DNA from: Tetrastigma voinierianum
Taxonomy: Eukaryota; Streptophyta; Magnoliopsida; Vitales; Vitaceae
Assembly: GCA_016808115.1 (NCBI GenBank)
Contig: JAEQBH010006388.1
Coordinates: forward strand, 124,001 to 188,000
DNA length: 64,000 bases
Reading direction: 5' to 3'
A program made the position numbers and the translations under genes. This document shows positions 11,371 to 24,680 of the stretch, piece by piece. The notes beneath the pieces were generated by a model. It saw only the letters and a program-made list of their open reading frames with translations. It had not been told where the DNA came from and did not search any database. The first letter of the stretch is position 1. Each line of letters starts with the position of its first letter.

Positions 11371-12965
11371 ATGAACAAAGTCATTGGAAGAGGAATTGTA
11401 AGCTCTACTTGGAAGATTCAAGAAAAGAAGAGTAGCGAGGCTACTAATTTTGTGTATTTATGTTATAGAAGCCATCACGCTTCATGGGTATTAGATACTG
11501 ATGTATCTCACATTTGCAATGCGTGGCCTACAAAGAGATCATCAAGCAAAGGCGCATGACCTACGAGCGGGAATGGAGCAAGAGTTGATGCATTACCTGT
11601 AAGAGTTTATGATTTGACTTTGCCTAATAGACTTGTTTTCCAATTAAATAATTGTTATTATGTGCTCACAGGAGCGTAAACATTATTTCAGCTTTCGTTA
11701 AACGTGGGACGGATTTCACTTTTATTATTAAGAATAATATTTTCTCCATCTATAATGCAGACATTTTTTATGGGAATACTCGTTTATCTAATGGTCTCTA
11801 CGTTCTAAACTTGGAACAGCCCAAGACCATCTATAACATCGATACTAAGAGGTTCAAGTCCAATGACTTGAATCTAACCTACTTTTGACATTGTCGTTTA
11901 AGCCATGTCAATGAGAAACGCATCTTGAAGCTCCATCAAGATGGGCTAATACATTCATTTGGCTTAGAGTCATTTGAAACATGTGAATCTGCTTACTGTG
12001 CAAACGACCAAGGCTCCTCATTGATAGCGTGAGAGGGCTAGTGACTTATTTGGCTTTATACATACAGATGTCAGGACCACAAACAATTGCTAGAGGAGGT
12101 TATCAGTACTTCATTACATTTACCTATGACTTTAGTAGATATGGTTATATTCCATTTAATAGTATAAGTCTCAATCATTTGAAAAGTTCAAATTATTCAA
12201 GAATGAAGTAATAAAATTAGCTTGAAAGAATATCAAAAAACACTTCATATGATCGAGGTGGTGAATATTTAAGCCAAAATTTCTGAAGGATCGTCATAAG
12301 GATTGTGGGATAGTCTCACAACTCATCTCCAATTGAACACCATAATGGAACGGGTGTTTCAATGGAGAACGAACTTATTAGATATGGTTCGATTTATGAT
12401 GAGTCAAACAGATCTTCCAATATCCTTTTGGGGATATGCATTAGAGACCACTGCTCTTATTGAATAGAATTCCATTGAAAGCGGTTGAGAAAGCATCATA
12501 TGAGTTGGGGACATGAAAGCTGGTTTGTCTTTTCTCAGGATTTGGGGTTCTGAAGCTTATGTAAAGTGTTAAGCTTCTGATAAGCTAGTGTCCAAATCTG
12601 ATAAGTGCTTATTTGTGGGGTATCCATAGAAAGTTGTAGTGGGTATATTTTTACTATCCCATATGAGAAACAAAGTGTTTGTTGCTCAGGATTTCTGAGT
12701 CTTTTTTGGAAAGAGAGTTCATTTCAAAAGAGTCTGGGAGTAAGACATCTCTCAAGAAGTTCAAGAACCACAAGTTGCCACCGAGCCTTCCATGGAAATT
12801 TACAAGACTCTCACAACTAGCCGTCGAGTCGACATCTTCTACTGGCAAGGCTCAATTAAGGTCCAATAGATTCATCATGAGCTCCAAGAGATATGGATTT
12901 CGAATCGACTTTAATAAACCATAGAGCTTGTGGATCAAGATGAGCCCAAACCTATCATTTAGGTA
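11371..12965 (+). pseudogene. Copia protease and integrase part of pol, broken
   Basis: Protease trace: SWVLDTDVSHICN near 11487, where the catalytic D-T/S-G motif is damaged. GAG-pre-integrase: FIIKNNIFSIYNADIFYGN (11725) and a CHLSHVNEKRILKLHQDG-like zinc finger near 11890. Integrase: ARGGYQYFITFTYDFSRYGY at about 12090, then a DRGGEY trace near 12255, and the later VGYP and VFVAQ segments up to 12700. Pol stops near 12965, just before RT. The continuation is 23.6 kb away at 36539. Many stops and small shifts. Confidence 0.85.
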
Positions 12966-14399
12966 ATGATGAGCCCATGATGGCCTCTATCACTCTTTGT
13001 CGGGCTGCTTACCTAAGATTTCACCTCAATCAATAATCTAACAAGTTCTAGGAACATGAACTCTTAATCATGAATTTCCCATACGTTCCTAATTTTTCAA
13101 AGTTTCATGAGTTTTGTCAAGGTATCGTTTTTTCTTCCAAGACTTCTTTAATCGACTACCGCTTATTTTACACACTTTCAATCAAGTTATTTGTTCCTTC
13201 AGCAATATCCATTTTTCCAATTTTTACAATCTAAACTGGATTTTAAATAAGGCTTCTACTCCTGATTCAAGTTTACTAATATATGCCCTTATTTTTCCTG
13301 CATTGTTGTTCTTGGGATAAAAACAAAATTGGTCATTTGATCCTCAGATGCATAAGCACTCATAGCTTATGCTAACAGAAATGACACAAACACAAAATTC
13401 CTCCAGTTATGTTCATGAACCCAAAACAATCAATTTGATAATCAACTGCATTTTATTTATTCACATATCAAACATCTCAATGTTGTACAATCTGATTTTT
13501 CTATCCATATAAAAAGCGAATGCAAAAATTACAATTAGATCGTATCTAATATGTGAGGAAAATTCCCTATTTCTTGATCTAAAACCCTATGCCTCCTCCT
13601 AAAGTTGCTATAGCTTCGCTTATCAGCTCCCCAAGTCTCGAATCCTTACACTCGAAAGGCAAATGGAGAAGGTGAGCCATTCAACGAGACGAGCCTTTTC
13701 CTTGCCTCCTCTGTCTGAGTTCCTCTGGATGATGGGGTTCTGATTAACCCTTCTTCCAATTCCCTTCCCATCATCCATTCTCTTGATTACAGAGTGTTTT
13801 ATGGAATCATGATTGGAATTGGTTTGTTTTCGACCTATCTATTCATACGATCCGCATTTGCACCTGAACTCGCTCTTTCCTCATCTCTTTTTTCTTTTCT
13901 TCATTCTCATTGTTTATTCTTTGTGTTTTCCCATCCTTTTATAGTGATCTTCGATCCTCTGGGAAGAAGCTCTAATTATCTTTTTTATATTCCAATGAAT
14001 GAATTAAATGAAAATTTTCGCATTCAAACGTCCGTCTATTTCCAACAGAGAATGAGGAAAACTTCAAGGAAGTTTGATCGCTTTCTCTCCGAGAGGCATT
14101 GGAGTTTTCAATTATTCTTTCGAAACTACGACCTTAACCGATTCCCTTTAATTCGCATCGGGTTTCGGTTTTGTATTAATAACGCTAATTTAGTTCAAAA
14201 CGATGGATGCGTATGAAATACTGGAATGAATTAAAGATGACTAAATTAACAGTTTGACTATGTCATGATTGCGATATGGGGGTTTGCGACATTAAATTTC
14301 GAGCCTCTTTGTTAATGATTTTCAAGGAATTCTATCTTTAATGCTGGAACGCCCAAATTGAGAGGTTTTAAACCTATATTTATTGAGATTTGGACAATT
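12966..14399. other. Unassigned stretch between copia and element C
   Basis: No retroelement domain is recognised here. It should hold the 3' part of minus-strand element C, but no copy of LTR C was found, so C seems truncated at its 3' end. On the plus strand ATG at 13589 opens 28 codons ending at an AG|GTGAGC donor-like site (13671/13672), which looks like a plant first exon. A 140-codon plus frame at 13794-14216 has a hydrophobic start and no known domain. Neither is supported by homology I can name. Confidence 0.4.
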
Positions 14400-14535
14400 C
14401 TTGTCACAACCTAAAGATTTTGTCGCGACCTGCGATGTGGACACAACCTCAATCTCACCGTTGCACCTCGCTTTCAGCCTATTACTTCAATGTTCAGCTT
14501 TCGGTCGCGACTTATGAATTGATGTTGCGATCGTA
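14400..14535 (-). repeat. Short GTCGCGAC motif cluster inside element C, after integrase
   Basis: GTCGCGACC (14423) and GGTCGCGAC (14503) plus GTTGCGATCG and TTGCGAC variants lie about 500 bases beyond the integrase end of element C. The motif is the same as in the U3 of LTR C (22.08-23.29 kb). The flanks do not match LTR C, so this is not a second LTR copy. Confidence 0.55.
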
Positions 14536-14999
14536 AAAATTTTCGTGTCTCCTCTGAACAATCAAATTCATGAATTTCAATTCACCAAATCCAATCAAAC
14601 CAATACAATTCAATTCATCTTCATCATTCAAATATTCAACAAACCATTCACTATGCATCGATTCAAAATTTAAGCAATAAAATAAATAAAATTCCCTTAA
14701 ACATTTAATCATGCTATATCTCGAGACAAAAATTTAAATAAATTCAAGAGTATATCGCCTTTTTGTCTCTTTTCGTGATATTGGAAATTTGATTGTGGAT
14801 TTTCCTCCTTTGCACATTCTTATTGTCCTGCAAAACTAAAAAAATTTACTTACTCTTCAAGCAGTAATGAATAAATTACACAAAGCTATTAAAAACTTTC
14901 ACACAAAAAGTATAATGGGAAAACTTAAAACAAACTGATGTGGATTGCCTTCCACAAAGCTGCTCAATTTTTAGTCTTTAGCTGGACTTGCTGCTACTA

Positions 15000-16060
15000 T
15001 GTTTCTAGCTCAAATTTTCTCATTCAGAACTAGGAGTCATTCTTCCATTTGAATTCCTCCCATGTAATGCTTTAATCTCTGACCATTAACTTTGAATTCC
15101 TCATGATTGCTGGTTCTAAGTGTCACCGTCCCAAAGTTGTAATTTTGATAATTATCGTATATGGTCCACTCCATTTTGATTTAAGCTTCTCGAGCAGTCT
15201 TAATATGGAGTTGAATAATGATTCTGATCTCTGTTTTAAATTCTCTCTCAAAATCCCTTGATCATGCTATTTTTTTGTTTTATCCTTGTAGATTCTGGCA
15301 CTATCATAAGCTTCATTCCTCAACTCTTCTAATTAATTTAGTTGGAGTAGCCTATCTTCTTTAGTAGCCTTGAAATCAAAATTTAGCTTCTTGATGGCCC
15401 ACATAGCTATATATTCTAGCCCAAGAGGAGGTGGCAAGGTTTTCCAAAGACAAGTCCTCAGATGGGACATTCCAATGGGAGTTTTAAAAGGCCCCAGAGT
15501 GCCCAGAGGAATATCAAGTTTCGTGACCACCCTTCTAAATAGAGCTACAAATTTTTCAAGAATTTTCTTTATCTCCCGTTGAAATTCTCAATTACTCCAT
15601 TTGTTTGAGGATGATAAGCCAAGCTCATAATGTGTTTGATACCATATCTACCCATGAGTTTGTCAAACACCTTATTTGCAAAGTGGCTTCCTCCATCACT
15701 GATTATTTCTTTGTAAAAATCCCACAATTGTGTTAGCATCATTTTTGGGACAAGCTGCTGCCTCAACCCATTTTGATACATAATCTACAACTAAGAGTAT
15801 GTATATATTTCCAAATGAAGCTGGAAAAGGCCCCATAAAATCTATTCCCCATACATTAAATAGTTGCACCACCAGGATACCTTGCAGAGGCATTTCTTGC
15901 CTTTTGCTAATATTTCCATTCTTGGCACATTGATCACACAAGCCACCCATTCAAATACTCTTGAAATAGTAGCTAATAAAATCCGCATCGAGAATTTTGT
16001 GGGATGTTTTATCTCCTGCAAAATGTCCTCCATATGGTGATGCATGACATTCCCCAGAAA
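15000..16060 (-). pseudogene. Integrase of Athila-like element C (broken)
   Basis: In minus-strand order: a zinc-finger trace with [16 protein letters not shown] (15900-15950), then [10 protein letters not shown] and [10 protein letters not shown] (catalytic core), [20 protein letters not shown] and AYHPQTNG (15569-15781), and the C-terminal MWAIKKLNFDFKATKEDRL at about 15340-15410. The last segment is nearly identical to that of element D at 55078, showing the two are close relatives. The domain order is complete, but at least three frameshifts separate the pieces. Confidence 0.85.
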
Positions 16061-16159
16061 ATCTACTTAGCCACCTTCCGTACATCTTCTAATGATCGGA
16101 CGCCTTCTCTTCTAAACAAAGAAATGGTCATCCTGCATGTAATATCCGTTGTCGCCCTT

Positions 16160-17740
16160 AGCTTTTTCTCTTCACGATAGCCGAATTATAGCGTACACTC
16201 CACATGCTAAGAAGTTCACACACGCGATACCAAGGTGATCGGCACAACCTGAATAACCGCCTATCCGAAAATTTTGTTATTTCTTTCTTCTCTTCAGATG
16301 TTGTGTTTTCCACTCTTGACAAGTGATCGCCTATCACACTACGCAACTCTTTCTTGTCTTTATTTTTAGATCAAATTCCTATAATAAAAATACCCACCTA
16401 ATCAGTCTTGGCTTTGCTCATTTCTTTGCCATTAGATATTTAATTTGGCTGCACGATCGCCAAGGTATAATAAATACGGGACCCCAAAATGTACTCTAAT
16501 AAATTTTTCATACATGCAAACATTAACACAAGATCTCCTTTTCGTAGTCGAGTAATTTTCGAAGCCTATCAAGGTTTTATTGCATGCCAGTATATGGCCT
16601 TGAACATCTTTTCTTTTCAACTTTCCTCGTCCTAATACAATTCCCATTGCAAAATCACCGGCATCACACATGATTTCAAATTGCTCCAACTGGCTTTGCC
16701 ATGATGGAGCTTCAACTAGTCCTGGATTTGATCTCTCTTCAAAAGAATTCTGCAAAGATTCATCAAATTTGAACTTGTATCTTCAATCTGCATAGTGGTC
16801 AGCAATTTTTGAGAAATCTCTAATAAATCTTCAGAAATCCCAGCATGTCCTAAGAAACTTTAATTCCTCGATCAGAGCTGGTGGCATCAAATTTTTATAA
16901 TCGAACTTTTGTTGGTCTACTTTCTACCACAAAATCATGTGCCCCAAGACAATTCCTTCAGAACTATAAAATGGCATTTTTCCCAATTCGTAGCTAGATT
17001 CTTATCTCGCACTTTTAAGTATCATCCCTGCTATAGCAAAATCGCTCAAAACTAGATCCATATACTGTGAAATCATCCATGAAGATCACCATAACTTCTT
17101 CTGCCAAATCAAAAAATATAGACATCATGCATATTTGGAATGTACCAGGAGCATTACACAAACCAAATGACATTCTTCTAAAAGCAAAAGCACCAAATGG
17201 GCATGTAGCGTGGTTTTCTCTCATCCTGTGCAATGGCAATTAAGAGTATCTGCAGTATCCATCGAGAAAATTGTATGAGGGTGTCCCGCCAACCTATCCA
17301 AAGATCCTGACACGAAAGGCAAAGGAAAATGATCTTCCTTTGTCAGTAAAGATTTGGGCCAATCAATACACACCCCGATCCCGTCACGCCTGTAGGAATT
17401 AGTTCAATTTTCACTTCTGGACGCCAAAGGAATTCACCTTCTTAGTATTACATGCACTGGCTCACCACAAGAACTATCCGATATAACACATATAAAACCG
17501 CATTCAACCATTTCGTAACTTCTTTCGATAAATTTCTTTCATCACAAAGGTTCACCGATACTAATGTGTTTCGTGATTATCATTCAACAATATTTACGCA
17601 TGCAAATGGAAGGATCGATACCTTCGTGATTCCTCAATTGACCAAGCAATGGCTTCTGTACTTTCTTCGCACTTCCACAGTTTTCTTTTCTCGATTCAAA
17701 TAATGCAACATAGTGACGACTGGTTTTATCTTTTCTCGGT
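16160..17740 (-). pseudogene. Reverse transcriptase and RNase H of element C (broken, RT active site kept)
   Basis: RT: GAFAFRRMSFGLCNAPGTFQ at about 17145-17205, followed by VMVIFMDDFTVYGSSFE. The MDD catalytic pair is intact at 17073-17093. RNase H: FEIMCDAGDFAMGIVLGRGK at about 16620-16680, then a KTLIGFENYSTTKR part and an IGDHLSRVE end at 16310-16345. The N-terminal RT part above 17240 is in shifted frames. Despite the frame breaks the conserved catalytic residues of RT survive. Confidence 0.85.
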
Positions 17741-17782
17741 TCTTAAGAACTCATATTTCAAACGATCGTAATTTCCTTAATA

Positions 17783-18300
17783 TTAATCCTTCAAAGACGC
17801 TAAGCCAATAGTTTTCCGCCCTCGAATGCATACATCATCTTGACTGTTTTCATTCATGCTCGAGACTGTTTCTTTGTTATACATACTGGAAGGTAACATT
17901 TCACAATCAATACTCTCAAGATAATGAAAATTCATCTCAATTTCATTGATAGAATGTTGAAGAATATAGTCATAATTAAATTCAACACTGAGAAGACTAT
18001 TGTTTTCTACAGCCATACAACTTTCTACATCTACATCAGGGTGTTCCAAACTCCTATTAAGATTAAAGTGTATTGCTTCATTCCCCACCCTTAGAGTCGG
18101 GCCACCTTTCGCACATCTATCATGTACTCGTCATGGCATGGTCTTCCTACAGCTAGCGGACCCCTGGTGTCTTCCTCCATCTTCATAATCACAAAACTAT
18201 GTGAAGACGCACTTTCCCACCTCGACAAGCACATCTTCAAGAACACCTTTCCTGGTTGCATATTGATTTGTCACCATTTGTAATGTGTGATCGCTGTTAG
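17783..18300 (-). pseudogene. Protease end and protease-RT linker of element C
   Basis: The open frame 17783-18088 reads VGNEAIHFNLNRSLEHP and continues with an acidic stretch (DVDVESCMAVENN), typical of the linker after protease in Athila pol. Just upstream (18150-18240) LEDVLVEVGK matches the protease segment usually read as LEDVLVKVDKF. The catalytic DLGA segment further up was not found clearly. Confidence 0.65.
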
Positions 18301-18719
18301 GTAAGTTCCCCAAACCCGCCTTGCACTAACGGGACAGAGGCATCAAATTTATACTAGCACTAGAATCACACAAGGCCATCTTGAATTAATATTTTCATGG
18401 AGCAAAGTTTTTTTTAAAGAATGTGAAACTCGCCAGTTCCTCGCTCTCTTTGCTGATTCGCTAGATAATCGCACGCAGATAAGAACAAATTACTATTCCT
18501 TCCTCATCTATTTTCCTTTCTATTCGAAGATCTCCTTCGTAAATTATGCATAGTTAGGCATTTGGTCGATTACTTAAAGTGGATATTGATTTCTATCTTC
18601 GAAGATGTCCAAGAAACCTAGAAAACCTGCCCTTCCCTTTTTCTTTACTTAAGCCCTCCTGGGAACGGCACCGTAGGTATGCTCGGTACTCTCCTTTGTT
18701 TCGGCTCACTACTTCTTGT

Positions 18720-20370
18720 GCTATTCAAATTGCGGTATTCTTCTCGTCTCGTAGTCTCTCCAGCTTGCCTCTTCCTTCCTTTCCGCTTCTTTTATTCCAG
18801 ACGCCTCTTCTTTCCTTTCTTTCTGTCGTTGTTGCCCACTCTTTCCCACTTCTTTCACTAAACTCGCCATGCAAATCTTCGAATCTTTAAGTGTCACTAG
18901 GAATGTACCTGCTCTAATTTCCATACTAAGCGCTACCGCCTCTACTTGTGTCTCCAAGTTCTTCAATGAGGCACTTGACTTTTCCTCAAACACTCGAGTG
19001 TCGACTCTGAAAGCTCTGTCGCATTAAATTTCGTCTTCATGGAAGGTATCAACCTCACTGTCTCCATGAACTGCAGTGATTTGTTCTTCAAATGGTTGAG
19101 TCCTCCTACGACTCGGGAGCACATTCCTAGCTTTCACCCTCGATGTCGCTGGTTGAACTCGCGCCGCCGATATCCCCTCGCTGAGGATTCCGTCCATGCC
19201 TGCCTGCACGCCCTCTCCACCATATGAGAAATTCTCATGGTTCCTCAATGCTGGAGTGTAGTGTGTGGGCAGGTTAGGATTTGGCTTGAAATGGTAACTT
19301 CTTGGTTCATTCACCTACTTAACCTCCTCAACCCCATAAGAGTCTTCTTCTGTTGGTACTTCAGCACTTCTTCTCATTACTTCTCTTTCCACTGCTCCTA
19401 TCTCATGAGCAGTGTGCATTTTTCTTTCCTGTTTGTCCATCTCCTATGTGCAAGGATGGCATCTAATCTCGTCCATAGCCGGTCATTTTACCTACCTCCA
19501 TGACCCATTTTCCTCTCGCTGCTACCCCCTTGAAAACTCGGGGGATGGAGCTTTCATATCGCACTCGTCAGTCTTCTATCGCATCCCTAGCCTCTTCAAA
19601 GACTTTTCTTTTCAATGCTCCAGTAAGACAAAAGAGTCAATGATAGGATGTATCGTTTAAGGCATGATACACTATATCCATCTGAGTTTTTAAATCAATT
19701 CCATGCATAGGGCACCTCTTCAGCAGCCTCTTAAATCTCTCCCAGGCTATGTATAGGCTCTCATCTTCCCCCTATTGGAACACTATTATCTATCTTCTTC
19801 TCTCAGAGGTAAGAGATGGGTGAAAGAACCTGCCCAAGTATGCTTCCACCAGCTCTTCCCAAGTATCAACTGAACCATATGGTAATGACTCATACCAGTG
19901 TGGTCGCTTATATCTCTTAAGGAAATGGAAGAGATGTAGCTTTATCACCTCGCCTCACTCCATTCAACTTCACCGATTACCATCCCGAAATCTACCCAAA
20001 TGCTCGTCAACTTCGGGGCAAGGACTAGTGAACCGATGTCGCTACACCATCGTTATCGTGCCGGCTTCACCAAGTTGTTTGCATCCACAAGAAGCCGTCC
20101 GACGCGCACACTTTTCCCCGAATGATGTGGCCTTCTAGAAATTTCCATCAGGTCACGCGCATGGAGGCCTCCCCGTCGCCCTCGCTCCTCCGTCCGGGTC
20201 AGCGTCTTTCATCCGCTACGGTCATTTCTTCGCTTTTTGGGCTTCTTCTTAAGCCCGGGAAAGTGTTCTTCTTTCCAATTCAACACCCCGATGAAAATTT
20301 TCCTTCCTGTGTCCGAATCCTCGCTTCGTGCATCAGCGATTTCCCCCGAAATTGAAATACACTCAGATTA
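18720..20370 (-). pseudogene. Gag of Athila-like element C (broken)
   Basis: At 19690-19760 in shifting frames the strand encodes LYIAWERFKRLLKRCPMHGI, and nearby an AYLGRFFHPSL trace (19830-19870); both are standard Athila gag segments. At 19024-19314 SYHFKPNPNLPTHYTPALRN and HENFSYGG match the gag C-terminal part of element D at about 51180. The start lies near 20.35 kb, where the frame EIADARSEDSDTG begins. Confidence 0.75.
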
Positions 20371-20719
20371 ATAGGATTAGTGGAAACAAAAAAAAAATAT
20401 TTTCAACACGGCTTGTTAAAGATCAGTGGCTGGCTCAACCACTACTTGTAAAGCTATTTTTGGTCTTTTCTTTTATAATTTTTTTAGAAAAATGTCCAAA
20501 TTAGCATTTCCCTCTTTTGTTATAATATTGATATTCAACCTCAATCCAAGAATCCACCATAAAACTTGTTTCTTAGCTTTTTCCATATGTACTAAAACCT
20601 CAAATTCACATGCTACATAAAGAGCCTTACATTTCTCAAATCATATCACTTCGGGATAAATCTGTTTTATTAAATAACTCTTTCTTAATGTTCAGGATTT
20701 TAAAATATGGGTCTAGTTT

Positions 20720-23443
20720 ATGACACTGCAAGTGCACAGTCATACAAGCAAGAAAATTCCAATGTAAGTCTGCATCATTCTTGGCTACTGTAGATCACAA
20801 GAATTAGAGATCAACTACCCCAACTACTGAAATTCTATGCTATTTGGACTAAGAACTGATAGTGAAAGTCTTATCTAGAAAATTAAAGATCCTAGACTAT
20901 TAACTAAAAATAAAAACTAAAATAACATGAAAACAACCAAAATATAAAGAACAAATTACTGGACCTAATCCGTTCCCTATGAGAAACGAAAACTATCAAA
21001 GAATTTACGCTGAAACAACACCTCCTACACCAAAATACATCGCTTCATTTTATGTATGGATTCGGATTTGTCCAAGATTGCCTAACATTGCTTGATTTCT
21101 CCATATTCATCGGTTGGAAGCCCTGCTTCTCCGAAGACAAGATCAAACCAGCCTACTCAGATTGATCCCTTGTAAGATCTCGGGCATTTTTCTTTCAATA
21201 CTTCACACCCATTTCTACAGATCACAGATCTTTCGCTTTCCTTCTCGTGATTCTTGCAAAATTTCACAACTCAATTAGTGGCTCATCCTCCAGACATCTA
21301 CTCCGCTCTTCCCTTCCCTTGATTAGATCTAAGCTAACATGTACTGGAGCTTCCTTTAAATCGAGGTGAACTCTCGACTATTTATATTGTTAAATACTCC
21401 CTTCAACTTCAATTATGAGCTTAATGGGGATTTATCAAATGAACTTTCGTAGCTCTAGCCCATCACTCTGTAGAGTCTAGCATGTACCCATAAGTGAATG
21501 TTCCCCACTTTCCTCGAATTCCAACTCGTGTCAGCATCCCCTGAATCTGCAGCAAGCCACCCCTCTCAACTGTACTCTACTACCATTAGGAACTTATTGA
21601 TTCAAAAACTACACCAAGCAAGTAAATCACAACCCAAATAATTTTCTACATATTTTTTCTCAAAGAAAGACTCAGAACTAACTATATATCAAATCCAAGA
21701 GTCAAGCTCTAATTAGTCAGACATAATTAAAGAGGGTTCGAAAATCATCACATACATCCACCGTAATCGAATGAAATTAAGAAGAAATGAATTTTAATTG
21801 TCTAGATTACAAATTTTCAGCAAGTAATTTTAAGAAGAAAATAATATAAATAAAACTACCAAATCGCTTTTACAGCCTGCATATTCGCATCTTAAAAGAA
21901 TTAAAAATAAATAAAATAAAGAAAATAAATTATACTCTTAAACGGCACACCGAAGTTCCTTCTTTTCCCCTTTTCGGTCGTGGAAGACGAAGCTACTTTA
22001 CTATTATAATATTGTTTATTTATAATCGTTAAAAAGAATCATCAACTCTCACCCCTTAAAAGAAAAGCCTAAATCATGTCTCGTGCTCGCGACCTCGTGC
22101 TGATGTCGCGACCTCAATTCCCTTTATTTGCTCTAGTTTAGTTGCAACCAAGTTTCTTGCAAAATGCAGGATTAGTAGAAGTTGCGACCTTAATTTGGTC
22201 ACACTCCTTTTGTTTCAATTGTTCTAAAGAATTGATGTCGCGAATCTTATCCCACGCCTCTAACCCCGTCGCCCTCCGCTTGGAAGAAGTCACCGCTCGA
22301 GTCACGACTTCAATTTTAGCTGCAACTTCCTTAGTTGTAAACCACTTTAGCTATGAGTTAGACCTTCCTTGCCGCACCGCATGCCTTACCTCGCCCGCTG
22401 CATCATTACTGCTTCTACCGCCTTACCTCAGTCGTGACTTTCTTTTTCAGTTGCGACCTTCTTTCGCCTTGCTTGATATAGCCAATATATGTCGCGATCT
22501 CAATAATTGGTCGCGACCGCTTGATAGCCCCTGCCTTAAACAGTCGTGACCTGACAGGATGTCGTCATGACTGCGCGCTTCCTTTTCAAAGGTGTTGTCT
22601 CGCTTTTTGAACATGATCACACCTGTATGTCGATAAACAGAGTGAATTCAGTCGTGGACTTCGTTGATCGTCGCACCTCCTTTAGGTTCTTGGTCGATTA
22701 TGGTCAGTGACTCCCTTTGCTTGGTAAAGACTTGTTACGTAGTTTTCAATGCTACGACCTCAATATTAGGTCACGACATGGCTTTGTAATGTTCAGTGTT
22801 TCTTTAGGTCGCGACCTCAGTGATTGATCGCGACCTCCCTTGGGGTCCTTGAAAATCAAGTGGTTGCAACTTCGATTTCCCTAATTGGGACTTTGCTTGG
22901 CTCAGCTTCAGGTTTCATGTCATGACCTCAATATTAAGGCGATTTCATTTATTTCATCTCAGAGTCAGAACTTCTAATCTCTCGTCAGACTTCCAATCTG
23001 CTTCCATAGTCGGACTCGAGATGATATCGCGACCACCGGAGTCCTTCATTTAAGAATCTGGTTGCAACTTCAAATTTTCTTGCAAGACTTCATATGTGGG
23101 CCATCAATCGATCAACGCCGCGACTTTAATGTAGATCGCTATGAATTTATTTTCCGCCTTGAATAGTTTCTTTCGTCTTCAACCACATTTTCTGGTCGCA
23201 ACCTCATTAACTCCGGTCTTGCATGTTGTGACCGAAATTAATAACGTATGAGCTCCTTGTCACGACTTCTCTACTAGTTGCGACCCTCCTTGCTTCATCG
23301 ACCTCCAGCCACGGGATTTTCGCTTACGCCGTATTTTCGCAAAATTAAACTGAGCAAATTACCCGTGTTTCTATATATGAATCAACAATTATCTTGTAAT
23401 AAACTCTAAAGATGGATTAAAATCAAATGAGTTTTTGAGACTC
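20720..23443 (-). repeat. LTR of element C (5' LTR, minus strand)
   Basis: The right end reads GAGACTCATCGC, whose complement is GCGATGAGTCTC. This is near the TGATGAG start shared by the A, B, D and F LTRs, and it is followed by a TTTGATTTTAAT segment like that of LTR D. U3 contains a 1.2-kb GTCGCGAC array. A minus-strand TATA-like ATATAAATAG lies near 21390. Gag begins just below 20.4 kb, so this is the 5' LTR. The left boundary is set near a GCAAGTGCAC segment (20730) and is uncertain; I could not find a clear PBS. No second copy is visible. Confidence 0.6.
22080..23290 (-). repeat. GTCGCGAC motif array in the U3 of LTR C
   Basis: Roughly twenty exact or one-off copies of GTCGCGAC(CTCAA) are scattered at irregular spacing, for example at 22438, 22509, 22807 and 22828. 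The core is an 8-base palindrome. Variants with GTCACGAC, GTTGCGAC and GTCGTGAC are frequent. Confidence 0.75.
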
Positions 23444-23511
23444 ATCGCAGTTTCAAAGATCCATTTACGGATTAGTAGTTTCACGGGGTTTTGAATCTTC
23501 TTTGGCTGAGG

Positions 23512-24660
23512 TTTGACAGTCAACGCGGCAGTGTAAATGTACACCTATAAAGCAAGTGCACGCGGGTCGCCTCAAGTAATATAGTGTGACTCGTGGTACG
23601 ACATCGATCCACGTGACACACTACAAAGGTTCCCGCTTTAGATAGTATCCAATAGGATGATTCAGCCACTTAAGTATATGAAATTTGACTAAATTATTGA
23701 TTCTAAATGAATTTCCGGTATTAAAGCCTAGGGTTATATCTCCTCACTTTTAATGGATTATTTCTTCAAAATATTATTATTCAATGTATTGCTACTTTGT
23801 CGATATGAGCGATTCCATTTATAAGATATCCTCTCGAGGTATATCTCGCTCATCTCATGAATATCAGAGTTGAGTATATCTCATTCTTAATCCCGTGATT
23901 CCGCGATGCTTAAACGTTTAACCCCAAATGCCACCTTCAGATCAATATTCTATTTACCGAATCAACTCAAGGTCGCTTTCATCCAGATCCCCGAAAACTC
24001 ATCTCGAATCTCGATTCAGCAGGATTATGCTAATGTTGGCCGACATTGTCATATAATTGAACTACGTAAAATATATAAATATGTACAAATTGATAAACAA
24101 TCAATAATATAAAGATCAAACTTAATCCATCAACAGGCGATTGTAGGTTCAATATAACCTCAGAAATAAATATAACATACCGAGGAAAAGATCAAAATGT
24201 TTAGTATTAAAAACATAATTGTAATATCCAAAATAAGAAATGCGATAAATCCCGCACTTCCTCAAGTCCGTGTCACTCGCTCGAATTCGTGCCTCGTCGC
24301 ACGCCCCTTTTCCCTCTATTTCAGTCATTCAGACTTTAAAATGATAGTGGTTCAGATCTCGAAATGAATGCCGCGATCGCTTCCACTTGTTGACTTCGCA
24401 TTGTTGACCCGGGACGCGTGACGCTAGCTGCCATGACGCAGACGCCACGACGCTGGGGACGCCGCGACGTACGCTCTCGCTTCCGATCCCGCCATTTCCT
24501 CCAAAAATTGCTTCTAAAGCCGCTTCTTTCGGCCCAATGCACTGCATCCAAACTGCACACCAAGTCGTGGGTCTAGCCAAAACTATAAAATTTATATCAA
24601 ATAAACGAAAAGATGAAAGACCGACGCTACGTATAATATGAGTGTTTTAGGCACTCATCA
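23512..24660 (-). repeat. 3' LTR of element A
   Basis: It matches 33741-34909 throughout: GACAGTC at the left end, then AAGTAATATAGTG, a CGATCCAC area, ATTATTATTCAATGTATT, ATCGCTTTCATCCAGATCCCC, GATCAAAATGTTTAGTATTAAAA and GCCGCTTC. The right end GGCACTCATCA is the complement of TGATGAGTGCC, a proper LTR start. Confidence 0.85.
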
Positions 24661-24680
24661 CACTTCAAACTTAGTTTCGC
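24661..24680 (-). other. Polypurine-tract-like site of element A
   Basis: On the minus strand the bases just before the 3' LTR read ACTAAGTTTGAAGTG, resembling the AAGTTTGGGG-type PPT of Athila elements with two changes. Confidence 0.5.

Noticed and set aside
13794..14216. A 140-codon plus frame with a hydrophobic start as a membrane protein gene
   Set aside because: No recognisable family, no supporting exon structure, and it lies where the minus-strand element C 3' region should be. Kept only as part of the unassigned stretch.
14400..14750. A 3' LTR copy for element C
   Set aside because: Both sequences contain GTCGCGAC words, but the flanking sequence on either side does not match LTR C at 20.7-23.4 kb.
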